Assembly (NCBI GenBank): GCA_964444975.1
Contig: CAYUJD010000061.1
Coordinates: 1-23,227 of the forward strand
DNA from: VBAS01 sp964444975
GTDB taxonomy: Bacteria; Bacteroidota; Bacteroidia; Chitinophagales; Chitinophagaceae
Length of the DNA: 23,227 nucleotides
Direction of reading: 5' to 3'
Part shown: positions 1 to 7,997 of the stretch, piece after piece
Layout: every line of letters begins with the position of its first letter
Position numbering within the stretch: position 1 is the first letter of the stretch
The notes under the pieces: model-generated
Told to the model about the DNA's origin: nothing
Database searches by the model: none
What the model saw: only the letters and a program-made list of their open reading frames with translations
Made by a program: the position numbers and the translations under genes

Positions 1-40
1 TAATTACCTGGCGGGAAATAAGAGACAAAATTACCCGAAA

Positions 41-292
41 TTAATTTTCATCAGGATGCAGGGGCGGGGTTTTGCCAAAAGCTGCGTAAAGGGATTCCAT
101 TATACGGGGCTTTAAATCAGCACAAGCCTTGAAAATTTCATTCTGCACATCATTGGCTTCCAGCGGAAACATTCTTTCAGATAAAACCTTATTGGTTGCC
201 TGCTGCAATGCAATGATTTCAACCAGCAGCTCAAAAATCATTTGCAGGTTATTCTGGGGATCAAATTTCAGTTCTTCAATATTTTCCGGCAT
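41..292 (-). CDS. small hypothetical protein, 83 aa
   Basis: Unrecognised acidic, mostly helical protein rich in Leu, Glu and Asn. It has no signal peptide, membrane segment or cysteine cluster. The frame stays open for 25 further codons upstream to an ATG at 367. I prefer the ATG at 292 because the extra N-terminus is Cys/Trp/Pro-rich and unlike the rest, and because a plausible Bacteroidota promoter (322-353) lies inside that extra stretch. It is downstream of the secreted TPR gene on the same strand, but a terminator hairpin lies between them, so it is probably transcribed alone. It could be a small cytosolic helical-bundle protein; function unknown. Confidence 0.6.
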   Translation of the reverse strand: MPENIEELKFDPQNNLQMIFELLVEIIALQQATNKVLSERMFPLEANDVQNEIFKACADLKPRIMESLYAAFGKTPPLHPDEN

Positions 293-321
293 ACCCCGAT
301 TTTGTTTTTTTAAATGTACGA

Positions 322-353
322 CAAAGTTGATGCGGTTTAATGGCCTGCAGCAA
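322..353 (-). promoter_or_regulatory. candidate promoter for the 83-aa protein
   Basis: On the minus strand a TTG (351-353) is followed after 21 bases by CAACTTTG (329-322), one mismatch from the Bacteroidota -7 box TAnnTTTG. The predicted transcript would start near 318 and leave a leader of about 26 bases before the ATG at 292. Motif reading only. Confidence 0.35.
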
Positions 354-420
354 GGCCATGCCAGCAAGTGGAAATCTTTTTAGCCCATAATGTATGTTAT
401 GTTAAATAAAAAAATCATTG

Positions 421-440
421 AAAAGCCACCCATAGGTGGC
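421..440 (-). terminator. intrinsic terminator after the secreted TPR gene
   Basis: On the minus strand a perfect 6-bp stem, GCCACC/GGTGGC with a TATG loop (440-425), is followed by TTTT. It starts 8 bases beyond the stop codon of the TPR gene at 448. Confidence 0.7.
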
Positions 441-447
441 TCTTCTT

Positions 448-1716
448 TTATTGAATTGTTTCCAGTTTCTTTTTATACTCGTCTGCTTTTGCCTTATCCC
501 CTTTTATTTCATAGGCCAGCGACATGTAGTCAACCACTTTTCTCAAATTGGCTTTTTCTGATCCTTTCAAACTGATTTTACTATTGAAAATATCATAAGC
601 GCCGTTGGCATATTTCAGCAATTCATCGGCATGAGTTACCAGGGCGGCTTTAATGTCAGCCTTCTTCTTCTGGTCAGCCGGTGTATTTCCCTTTATAGCC
701 TTCTGCTCCTCCTGCAGGTCGTAAATCATATTATAATAGTGCATGGTAAGAATTACGTAGGGCTCGGTTTGTGATTTGTTTATTTCAAGCGACTTTTTCA
801 AAATTGCTTCCACCTTTTTCTGTATTTCCTTATAATCAGCCGGGCGGTTTTCACCGGTATAAGCGTAGTTGAACATTTCAACACCGTAATTATAAAATAA
901 CACATATTTATCGGGATACTTGCCTGTGAGTTCATCATATTTTGTAAACAGCGCTTTCTTATCATCCTTTTTTACTTCTTCCAGCTCGATCTGGTACCAG
1001 CGGTCGTCCTGCGGATAAAGTTCACGGCCGAGCTGCAGGTATTTTTCTTTATTCTCGTTGTCATTCTTCTTGGTATAATATTCAATCAGCAGCTGGTAAA
1101 CATCAACATTATCTTTTCCTGCAATTTTCTGGTCGGCTATTTTCCTGTAATAAATGGATGCTTCGTCCTCTTTTTTTGCCCTGTAAGCGCTGAGTGCAAT
1201 GTTCTGTACCAGTGTGGTATCAAATACAGGTATTTTAACGCTTACGCCGTTTGTTACCAGTTCAAAGCCCTTAGCGGAAATAAACTCACCCACCGTCAAT
1301 GCCTTTTTGAAATTGTTCATAGCCTCTTCAAATTTTTGTGCATTGAAATCGGCCACTCCCTGGTCAAAATAACCGTTGTATATATCAAACAGCCTTACAT
1401 GCTGCTCCAGCGTAGCCCGAACCGCTTTCTGATCCATTTCATAATATTTTTTAAAAGCGTTAAACGCATCCATTCTGCCATCGGCCACCAGGCTTTTGTA
1501 TTGCTCGCTTTTGGCGATTTCATTATAAATAATACCCTTGAACCACCAGCCATCAGATTTAGCGGCATTTTTTTCTTTCGACAAAAAATTATCCACGGCG
1601 GTCTTGGCTTTATCCCATTGCCCTTTTTTTACCAGCTCATCAATATCTTCGATACTTTGGGCAAGTACCATGTTGGCGGCCATTAAAAAAAACAGGCCTG
1701 AAAGAAATCGTAACAT
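448..1716 (-). CDS. secreted tetratricopeptide-repeat protein, 422 aa
   Basis: The N-terminus is a Sec signal peptide: a hydrophobic stretch over residues 3-18 ending VLA-Q, cleavage likely after Ala19. The mature part is almost all helical. TPR-like pairs recur, for example the N-terminal LVKKGQWDKAKTAVDNFL stretch, and later segments with the A/G/Y spacing of TPR motifs around residues 117-145 and 175-235. It lacks a lipobox and any enzymatic motif, so it is probably a periplasmic scaffold or adaptor. It lies 55 bases downstream of gyrA and may be cotranscribed with it; no clear terminator separates them. A hairpin terminator follows its stop. The partner is unknown. Confidence 0.8.
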   Translation of the reverse strand: MLRFLSGLFFLMAANMVLAQSIEDIDELVKKGQWDKAKTAVDNFLSKEKNAAKSDGWWFKGIIYNEIAKSEQYKSLVADGRMDAFNAFKKYYEMDQKAVRATLEQHVRLFDIYNGYFDQGVADFNAQKFEEAMNNFKKALTVGEFISAKGFELVTNGVSVKIPVFDTTLVQNIALSAYRAKKEDEASIYYRKIADQKIAGKDNVDVYQLLIEYYTKKNDNENKEKYLQLGRELYPQDDRWYQIELEEVKKDDKKALFTKYDELTGKYPDKYVLFYNYGVEMFNYAYTGENRPADYKEIQKKVEAILKKSLEINKSQTEPYVILTMHYYNMIYDLQEEQKAIKGNTPADQKKKADIKAALVTHADELLKYANGAYDIFNSKISLKGSEKANLRKVVDYMSLAYEIKGDKAKADEYKKKLETIQ

Positions 1717-1771
1717 TGTTTACAAATTTTTTAAATTAAAAAAATCAGAACCTTATTTCAGATGAAATCAT

Positions 1772-4327
1772 TTACGCTGCAGTTGCATTGCTGTCGCCGG
1801 TATTTTCTGCCGCCCCATTCCCGTTCAGTCCATTATCACCGTTCTCCTGGTCTTCAATTTTGGTGATGCCCGCTATTTCGTCGCCCTCATCCAGGCGTAT
1901 CAGCTTTACACCTTGCGTGGCCCGGCCCTGCTCACTGATGTCCGATACTTTCATTCGGATGGTGACCCCGCTCTTGCAGGTAATCATCAGGTCTTCTTTT
2001 TCCGCCACATCCAGCATGCCTACCAAATTACCGGTTTTTTCAGTCACATTAATCGTCTTCACTCCTTTTCCGCCGCGGTTGGTAAAGCGGTATTCATCTA
2101 CAGCGGTTCGTTTGCCAAACCCCTTTTCACTTACCACAAGCACGGTTTTCGATGCATCTGTTTCAGGATTTACACACAGCATGCCTACCACTTCATCCTC
2201 CGCCTCGTCCACTTCAATACCGGCCACGCCTATGGCACCACGGCCGGTAGCTCTTACTTTCTCCTCTGAAAAACGGATAGCTCTGCCGCTCTTTACAGCC
2301 ATCATTATTTCGCAGTTGCCATCTGTCATCCTTGCTTCTATCAGTTCATCGCCTTCCACAATGGTGATGGCATTCACGCCTGTTTGCCGCGGCCGGCTGA
2401 AATCTTCCAGCGCCGTCTTTTTGATAATCCCCTTTTTGGTGCAAAGAACAATGTTATGTGTATTCACAAATACTTCATCCTTCAGATCCTTCACATCAAT
2501 TACCGCTCTTATCTTATCATCGGGTGGCAATTGAATCAGGTTTTGGATAGCCCGGCCTTTGCTGGTCTTCTCTCCTTCCGGAATTTCATACACGTTCAGC
2601 CAGTAACAACGCCCCTTTTCGGTAAAGAATAGCATGGTATGGTGAGTGGAGGCAACAAAAAGATGCTCTATCCAATCTTCTTCTCTTGTTCTGCCGCCAA
2701 GTACTCCCCTGCCGCCGCGGCGTTGTGCCCGGTACTCACTGGCCGAGGTTCTTTTGATATAACCAAGATGCGAAATGGTAATGACTACGTCCTCTTCCTT
2801 TATCAGGTCTTTTATCTTTACTTCATCATCCAGGTAAGTGATTTCGGTTTTGCGTGAGTCGGCAAATTTTTCTTTTACCTCCAGCAGTTCTTTTTTAATC
2901 AGGTCGTAACGCAGCCCTTCGTTTGCCAGCAATTCCTGCAGCTCTCCTATCAGTTTTAACAGCTCATCATATTCCTGTTTTATCTTCTCCCTTTCCATTC
3001 CGGTAAGGCGTTGCAGGCGCAGTTCCAGTATGGCTTTTGCCTGTATGTCATCCAGCCCCCAGCCGGCGTTCACCAGGTTATCTTTTGCTATTTCGGGTGT
3101 TGAAGAATTGCGGATAAGACTGATTACTTCGTCGAGGTGATCCAGGGCAACCAAATAGCCCCGGAGAATATGAGCTTTCTTTTCTGCTTCTCTCAACTCG
3201 TACTTTGTGCGGCGCACCACCACTTCGTGCCTGAACTCGATAAACTCGGCAATCAATTCTTTCAGGTTCAAAGTGCGGGGCCTCCCCTTTACCAGCGTCA
3301 CATTGTTTATACCGTACGAAGTCTGCAGTTCGGTATGCTTGTACAGTTGGTTGATCACCACGTTGGCCACCGCATCCCGTTTCAGGTCCACCACTATACG
3401 GGTGCCCTCCTTTTCATTCGATTCGTTGTTTACATGTGCTATGCCCTCAATCACGCCGTCCTTTACCAGCTCACCTATCCGTTCCGTCAGCGCATCCCGG
3501 TTTACCTGGTAAGGCACTTCGGTGACGATGATTTGTTCCCTGCCGCTTGCCTTGGTGTCCACATAAAGTTTGCTACGAAGAACTACCCGGCCCCGGCCAA
3601 GATGCATGGCAGCCTTCACTCCTTCCATGCCATAAATAATGCCGCCGGTAGGAAAATCTGGCGCTTTCACATACTGCATCAGTTCTTCAATACTGATATT
3701 TCGCTTATCAATGTAGGCAATGCATCCGTCAATCACCTCGCCCAGGTTGTGCGGCATCATGTTAGTAGCCATGCCTACGGCAATTCCGCTGGATCCATTC
3801 ACAAGCAGTTGAGGTATCCAGGTTGGCAGCACGGTGGGTTCTTGCAGCGAGTCATCAAAGTTGAGCTGGAAATCCACCGTCTCCTTATCAATGTCGGCCA
3901 TCATATAGCCGGCCATGCGCTGCAGTCTTGCTTCAGTGTATCGCATAGCAGCCGGTCCTTCGCCATCCTGGCTGCCAAAGTTGCCTTGCTTATCCACCAG
4001 CATGTAGCGCATATTCCACTCCTGCCCCATTCGCACCAGCGCATCATATACAGCGGTATCGCCATGCGGATGATATTTTCCCAGCACCTCTCCCACTATA
4101 CGGGCACATTTACGTGTCGGCTTATTGTAGTCCAGCCCCAGTTCATTCATCGCAAATAAAATGCGGCGGTGAACCGGCTTCAGCCCGTCCCTTACATCGG
4201 GCAGGGCACGGCCCACTATTACCGACATGGAATAGTCAATGTAAGCCGTCTTCATCTGCTCCTCGATGTTTACGGGAATAATGCGATCGTTATCCTGTGT
4301 TTCCTGGGGTTGAAAATTTTCGTCCAT
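1772..4327 (-). CDS. gyrA: DNA gyrase subunit A
   Basis: Breakage-reunion subunit of DNA gyrase, which with GyrB introduces negative supercoils using ATP. Numbered from the ATG at 4327 (851 aa), the catalytic tyrosine is Tyr130 in AAMRYTEARL. The quinolone region has the GKYHPHGDTAVYD pattern, with Thr91 and Asp95 matching E. coli Ser83 and Asp87. The GyrA box QRRGGRG at 535-541 marks the C-terminal DNA-wrapping domain and argues for gyrase rather than topoisomerase IV ParC. The last 25 or so residues are an Asn/Gly/Glu-rich tail. An in-frame GTG three codons upstream (4336) is less likely as the start. No gyrB is in view. The upstream region is long and structured (see 4328-4668). Confidence 0.97.
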   Translation of the reverse strand: MDENFQPQETQDNDRIIPVNIEEQMKTAYIDYSMSVIVGRALPDVRDGLKPVHRRILFAMNELGLDYNKPTRKCARIVGEVLGKYHPHGDTAVYDALVRMGQEWNMRYMLVDKQGNFGSQDGEGPAAMRYTEARLQRMAGYMMADIDKETVDFQLNFDDSLQEPTVLPTWIPQLLVNGSSGIAVGMATNMMPHNLGEVIDGCIAYIDKRNISIEELMQYVKAPDFPTGGIIYGMEGVKAAMHLGRGRVVLRSKLYVDTKASGREQIIVTEVPYQVNRDALTERIGELVKDGVIEGIAHVNNESNEKEGTRIVVDLKRDAVANVVINQLYKHTELQTSYGINNVTLVKGRPRTLNLKELIAEFIEFRHEVVVRRTKYELREAEKKAHILRGYLVALDHLDEVISLIRNSSTPEIAKDNLVNAGWGLDDIQAKAILELRLQRLTGMEREKIKQEYDELLKLIGELQELLANEGLRYDLIKKELLEVKEKFADSRKTEITYLDDEVKIKDLIKEEDVVITISHLGYIKRTSASEYRAQRRGGRGVLGGRTREEDWIEHLFVASTHHTMLFFTEKGRCYWLNVYEIPEGEKTSKGRAIQNLIQLPPDDKIRAVIDVKDLKDEVFVNTHNIVLCTKKGIIKKTALEDFSRPRQTGVNAITIVEGDELIEARMTDGNCEIMMAVKSGRAIRFSEEKVRATGRGAIGVAGIEVDEAEDEVVGMLCVNPETDASKTVLVVSEKGFGKRTAVDEYRFTNRGGKGVKTINVTEKTGNLVGMLDVAEKEDLMITCKSGVTIRMKVSDISEQGRATQGVKLIRLDEGDEIAGITKIEDQENGDNGLNGNGAAENTGDSNATAA

Positions 4328-4668
4328 CGTATCCACTAATTTTTTTTATGGTGTCGGCTTTTCAAACTCCGGTTAATCGTTCCTTGCGACGCTCCTTTCA
4401 ACTTCATTAACTCCGGTGAAACAAAAAAAACCGCAGCTTCAGGCTGACCCAAAGCCTCCCTTTCAGAGGTTGGGAGGGCTTCATTTCAATAGCTTGCAAA
4501 TGTACCCTAAACAGCCTTTAAAACCTGACAAAATGAAGTGTTTTTTAAGCCGATTTATCCACTTGTATGAAAAAGATTTTCATTGGAAAAACGGCTTATT
4601 TATAACAACATTTTTGCACAGCACGGCACAGAATTTTCGTTTTCATCCCGGTACCAACACGGACGGTT
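4328..4668. other. 341-base divergent intergenic region, gyrA / GYF-like gene
   Basis: No convincing gene. For gyrA (minus strand) there is a perfect TACATTTG -7 box at 4504-4497, which would give a leader of about 165 bases. That leader holds the inverted repeat at 4452-4481 and a short CAGC/GCTG stem (4446-4434) followed by eight T (4430-4423). For the rightward gene, CATTTTTG at 4609-4616 is one mismatch from a -7 box, with a TTG 23 bases upstream. An open frame running through 4416-4772 has no protein-like features and overlaps the start of the next gene. Confidence 0.4.
4452..4481. repeat. imperfect inverted repeat in the gyrA leader region
   Basis: AAGCCTCCC (4452-4460) pairs with GGGAGGGCTT (4472-4481) through nine base pairs and one bulged G, with an 11-base loop. 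Neither strand shows a T-run directly after the stem, so it does not look like a simple terminator. It resembles GC-rich palindromic intergenic elements of Bacteroidota, but only one copy is in this window. Confidence 0.5.
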
Positions 4669-5946
4669 ATGAGCAGCTATCTTCTCCTACGCAACAACAA
4701 ACAAAGTGGCCCCTACAGTTTTCAACAACTACTCAACGCAGGCCTCAGGCCCTACGACCTCATCTGGATTGAGGGCAAAAGTGCAGCCTGGCGCTACCCG
4801 AGTGAAGTAAACGAGCTGAAACCATTTGCCCCGGCAGTGGAGGAGCAACCATTCGACCGCTTTTACAAAAAACCAGATGAGCCTATACAATTGCAGGCAC
4901 TTCCTGGGGCAATTAAACCAGAAAATAGTCAAACCCCTGTTTCCAACCCCTGGGTGTTATCAAAAAAAGTTTTCGTTTCCTTACCTGACAACCCGGCTCC
5001 CCAAAAAAATGAGGTTGTAACCAGCATCCCGGTACCGCCGGTTTCTGAAATAAAAAGCAGGGTAACAGCCGAAGAAAAAAATGAACTGAAGGAAGAATAC
5101 TCCGAATCACTCGACGACATAAAAAAGCGTTATACCGAAGTTTATTTGAACCAAAAGAAAAAAAAGAATTGGAGCAAAAACCTGGCAGCCGCCCTGCAGG
5201 TGGCTGGCGGCGCCATTTTCTTCTGTGCACTCGTAGTACTTGCCTATAAAAATTTTTCAGAAGAAGAAAAACCAGCCCGGCAGAAGAAAACGGCTGAAGT
5301 GAAACCCGTGACACCGGAAAATAAAATGATACCACATGATGAGAAGCCGGCTGCAAACATCCAACCTTCCCTGCCTGATAACAGCATCCCGGTTATTCCG
5401 GAAGAAAAAAATAATGCTGAGATACCCAGTACTACGGAAGAACACCAACTGGCAAACATCCGGCCGGGTAATCCCCGATACAAAACCACATCAGCTAAAC
5501 CGGGTATCACAACAAAAAATAAAACAGTTGAGAAACCGGTGGCTGACACAAAAGTGAAAGAAGATGCAGCTGCTGAAGAAATAAAAAGTCTGAAGCCTGA
5601 AATTAATAAACCGGTTATGAAACCCGAAGCCGAAACTATTGACATCAGGAAACTGGTGGCAGTTAGTGCCAACAAGTACAGGCGACGGGCTTTCGGCGGC
5701 ATCCTCAACCTGGAACTTACCGTAAAGAATGACTCAAAGTACGTGCTGGACAAAGTGATTGTGGAGCTGCAGTACCTGAAACCAGGTGAAGAACCGCTGA
5801 AGACGGATAAAATCATTTTCATTGCCATTGCACCCAATGGTTCGCAAACCATCCGGGTGCCCGATTTTCTGCGGGGTGTAAAAGTGAAATTCACAATTGA
5901 GGAAATAGAATCTTCGCAGCTGAATAAATTTACGGCCGGATTGTAG
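4669..5946 (+). CDS. membrane protein with GYF_2-like N-terminal domain, 425 aa
   Basis: Residues 1-53 look like a GYF_2/DUF4339 domain: a YLLLRNNKQSGPYSFQQLL opening, then LWxEG-like and WRYPSEV elements. A Pro-rich linker and a charged helical stretch (133-170) lead to one transmembrane segment (about 171-193). Next is a 120-residue Lys/Pro/Glu/Thr-rich disordered stalk, and a C-terminal beta-sandwich-like domain (about 324-415) with alternating hydrophobic strands, resembling bacterial FxLYD/CARDB-type modules. There is no N-terminal signal; with the positive residues before the membrane segment, the GYF head should be cytoplasmic and the C-terminal domain periplasmic. It is divergent from gyrA and transcribed alone. 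A link between cytoplasmic protein binding and the envelope is inference; no specific function is recognised. Confidence 0.85.
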   Translation: MSSYLLLRNNKQSGPYSFQQLLNAGLRPYDLIWIEGKSAAWRYPSEVNELKPFAPAVEEQPFDRFYKKPDEPIQLQALPGAIKPENSQTPVSNPWVLSKKVFVSLPDNPAPQKNEVVTSIPVPPVSEIKSRVTAEEKNELKEEYSESLDDIKKRYTEVYLNQKKKKNWSKNLAAALQVAGGAIFFCALVVLAYKNFSEEEKPARQKKTAEVKPVTPENKMIPHDEKPAANIQPSLPDNSIPVIPEEKNNAEIPSTTEEHQLANIRPGNPRYKTTSAKPGITTKNKTVEKPVADTKVKEDAAAEEIKSLKPEINKPVMKPEAETIDIRKLVAVSANKYRRRAFGGILNLELTVKNDSKYVLDKVIVELQYLKPGEEPLKTDKIIFIAIAPNGSQTIRVPDFLRGVKVKFTIEEIESSQLNKFTAGL

Positions 5947-5968
5947 GGTGAAGGTAAAAAGTACAAGC
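5947..5968. repeat. short 7-base-period tract
   Basis: Three units, agggtga / aggtaaa / aagtaca, begin directly after the stop codon at 5944-5946. Weak on its own; counted because it resembles the clearer arrays elsewhere in the window. Confidence 0.3.
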
Positions 5969-6067
5969 GCCTGGCAACCAGTTACCGGAAACAAGCTTCC
6001 TTCTTTTTCTCTTTTTTATCTCTTAGTTTATTTATCCTAAATTGCCAGCCTGCTTAAGTTTCATGGC

Positions 6068-7594
6068 ATGAAAAATATTTTGCTCTTCGGCGCCGGCAGA
6101 TCGGCCACAGTCCTGATTGATTATTTGCTTGCCAATGCAGCAAAGGAATCCTGGATTGTAACAGTGGTTGACGCAGACATTAATCTTGCCCGCTCAAAAG
6201 TTGGAAATTCATCTTCCGGCAACGCTGTTTCTTTTGATATCAATAATGAAGCTGAAAGAAAAAAGCATATTAACGAAAGCGATATTGTAATTTCTCTGCT
6301 CCCTCCTGCCCTGCATCCAGTTGTTGCAAAAAGTTGTATTGAGCTGAATAAAAACTTACTTACTGCCTCTTACATAGATGACGACATCCGGAAACTGATC
6401 CCGAAGTATCGGGACGAAATCGAAAATCGAAACCTGCTTTTCCTCTGCGAAATGGGCCTTGACCCCGGTATTGACCACATGAGCGCCATGAAGATTATTG
6501 ACCGCATTCATACGGAAGGCGGAAAGGTGATTTCGTTTCGTTCGCATTGCGGCGGGTTGGTGGCGCCGGAAAGCGACGACAATCCCTGGCATTATAAAAT
6601 AAGCTGGAACTCCCGCAATATTCTTCTGGCAGGCAAAAGCGGCGCACACTATCGTGAAAACGGAAAAGAAATTTTTTTGAAATATGAGGAGCTGTTCCGC
6701 TCAGACCGGCTGGTAGAAATACCCGGGCTCGATTATTTATGCTGGTATCCCAATCGTGATTCGCTCAGCTATGCTCCGCTTTATGGATTGAATGATGCAA
6801 AAACTTTTATCCGCACCACGCTGCGCCATCCTGATTTTATGTATGGCTGGAAAAATGTGATTGAAATGAAGCTGACGGATGAAACCCCGCAGTATGAAAC
6901 CGACGGGAAAGTGCTTTCGCAGTTTTTCAAAGATCACATGGACAGAAATGGCTTCAGCGACTGGGTGAGTAAAAAACTTTCTGAACGCTTTGACCAGACA
7001 AAAGAATTGCTGGAAAAGCTGATGCAGCTGGCCGAAACAGAAAACGAAGCACAGGAAACCCGTCAGCCGCTGGAAAAGGAATTTATGATGGTGGATGAAA
7101 AAGGAGGTTTGCAAAATCTGGATTTGGATGAAATAAAAACAAATGCCGCTGCGGTGGTTGCACATAAAATGCATGAAGCCAATCTTACCCTTAAACAACT
7201 TTTTTTCCTCGGTATGGATGATGATGAAACTAAAATTGACAAAGGCTTCTGCAGCGCTGCCGACGTAATGCAGCTGGCACTGGAGAAAAAACTTGCGCTG
7301 GGCCCGGAAGACAAGGATATGATTGTGATGCTGCATGAAATTGAATCGGAAGTCAGAGGTCAGAAGTCAGAAGTAAGGAGTGTGCTGATTGTAAAAGGCG
7401 AAGATGGTTTGCGAACCGCGATGGCAAAAACGGTCGGGCTGCCACTGGGCATTGCTGCCAAACTGATTTTGAACGGGAGCATAAGGCTTACCGGCCTTCA
7501 CATTCCAACCAAAAAAGAAATTTATGAACCGGTGCTGAAAGAGCTGGAAGAACAGGGTATCAGATTTAAGGAAGAAATAACCTCCTTGACATGA
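6068..7594 (+). CDS. saccharopine dehydrogenase family protein, 508 aa
   Basis: NAD(P)-dependent dehydrogenase of the saccharopine dehydrogenase/LYS9 family. In characterised members this reaction interconverts saccharopine with glutamate and aminoadipate semialdehyde in lysine metabolism. The Rossmann GAGRSA motif is at residues 8-13, followed by an acidic residue after the second strand (VVDAD), SLLPP at 77-81 and the family signature CEMGLDPGIDHMSAM at 127-141. The rest is the catalytic/dimer domain with the GLPLGIAAKLIL helix near the end. Length fits a full-length member. The ATG at 6068 follows a three-codon mini-frame. The 3' end overlaps the cupin ATG by four bases (ATGA), implying translational coupling. 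Residues 426-438 are encoded by a 7-base repeat array. The substrate cannot be fixed from sequence; lysine catabolism is the simplest reading. Confidence 0.88.
   Translation: MKNILLFGAGRSATVLIDYLLANAAKESWIVTVVDADINLARSKVGNSSSGNAVSFDINNEAERKKHINESDIVISLLPPALHPVVAKSCIELNKNLLTASYIDDDIRKLIPKYRDEIENRNLLFLCEMGLDPGIDHMSAMKIIDRIHTEGGKVISFRSHCGGLVAPESDDNPWHYKISWNSRNILLAGKSGAHYRENGKEIFLKYEELFRSDRLVEIPGLDYLCWYPNRDSLSYAPLYGLNDAKTFIRTTLRHPDFMYGWKNVIEMKLTDETPQYETDGKVLSQFFKDHMDRNGFSDWVSKKLSERFDQTKELLEKLMQLAETENEAQETRQPLEKEFMMVDEKGGLQNLDLDEIKTNAAAVVAHKMHEANLTLKQLFFLGMDDDETKIDKGFCSAADVMQLALEKKLALGPEDKDMIVMLHEIESEVRGQKSEVRSVLIVKGEDGLRTAMAKTVGLPLGIAAKLILNGSIRLTGLHIPTKKEIYEPVLKELEEQGIRFKEEITSLT
7345..7379. repeat. 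7-base tandem array inside the dehydrogenase gene
   Basis: Five consecutive heptamers, atcggaa / gtcagag / gtcagaa / gtcagaa / gtaagga, lie in frame within the coding sequence and specify an Arg/Ser/Glu/Lys-rich stretch around residues 426-438. The unit matches the ggaagtc-type units of the intergenic array at 19409-19499 read on the other strand. Confidence 0.7.
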
Positions 7595-7926
7595 ATTACA
7601 AAGTAAGCCCGGATGAGGCACTGAAAAAGCTGCTGGAGGAAAACGAATTCCCTTTTACGGTTGTGATGAAGCACGGCAGCATGACCATTGAATATTTTGC
7701 TCCGCAGGAAATTGATACGCAAACACCGCACAGGCAGGATGAAATTTATGTCATCATCAAAGGCCACGCATCTTTTTTCCGTAATGGCGAAAGAACGTTC
7801 TGCAAAAAAGGTGATGTGCTGTTTGTTCCTGCCGGTATGGAGCATTACTTCGAAAGTTTTTCAGATGATTTTGCCACCTGGGTTATTTTTTACGGGCCGG
7901 AAGGTGGAGAGAAAGATGCGAGATGA
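7591..7926 (+). CDS. cupin-domain protein, 111 aa
   Basis: Small single-domain cupin (Cupin_2 type). Motif 1 is degenerate but recognisable as PHRQDEIYVIIKG (residues 46-58), with His47 and Glu51 as possible metal ligands. Motif 2 is GDVLFVPAGMEHYFE (76-90), with His87 as a third ligand. These fit a metal-binding beta-barrel; small cupins include isomerases, dioxygenases and sugar- or metabolite-binding proteins. Its start codon overlaps the stop of the saccharopine dehydrogenase-family gene (ATGA), so the two are surely cotranscribed and may act on related metabolites. The final codons (KDAR and the stop) lie inside a 7-base repeat tract, suggesting the C-terminus is not conserved. Confidence 0.88.
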   Translation: MNYKVSPDEALKKLLEENEFPFTVVMKHGSMTIEYFAPQEIDTQTPHRQDEIYVIIKGHASFFRNGERTFCKKGDVLFVPAGMEHYFESFSDDFATWVIFYGPEGGEKDAR

Positions 7927-7997
7927 GTGATGAATGAAGAATTACTAATTGGATATAAAGCTGAGCATCGGGCATTAAGCATTACGCATTTCGCTTT
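7914..7997. repeat. 7-base-period array spanning a convergent gene junction
   Basis: Twelve heptamers can be read in one phase: agatgcg / agatgag / tgatgaa / tgaagaa / ttactaa / ttggata / taaagct / gagcatc / gggcatt / aagcatt / acgcatt / tcgcttt. The array includes the last codons and stop of the cupin gene (7914-7926), fills the 55-base gap, and encodes the last residues of the sirtuin (from 7982). Confidence 0.65.

Noticed and set aside
4000..4070. Quinolone-resistance change at GyrA Thr91
   Set aside because: Thr at the position of E. coli Ser83 is the natural residue in many bacteria, including Pseudomonas aeruginosa, and Asp95 is intact.
3137..4159. Long open frame (340 codons) on the plus strand opposite gyrA, and another at 1788-2534
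   Set aside because: Both lie wholly antisense to a highly conserved gyrA. Their translations are His/Ser-rich without any domain, the pattern expected from codon bias on the other strand.
4416..4772. Open frame of 118 codons on the plus strand
   Set aside because: It overlaps the start of the GYF_2-like gene in another frame, runs through the gyrA leader region and shows no protein-like features.
5244..5966. 240-codon minus-strand open frame opposite the membrane protein gene
   Set aside because: It is the antisense shadow of the Lys/Glu/Pro-rich stalk, which gives Phe/Ser/Gly-rich nonsense.
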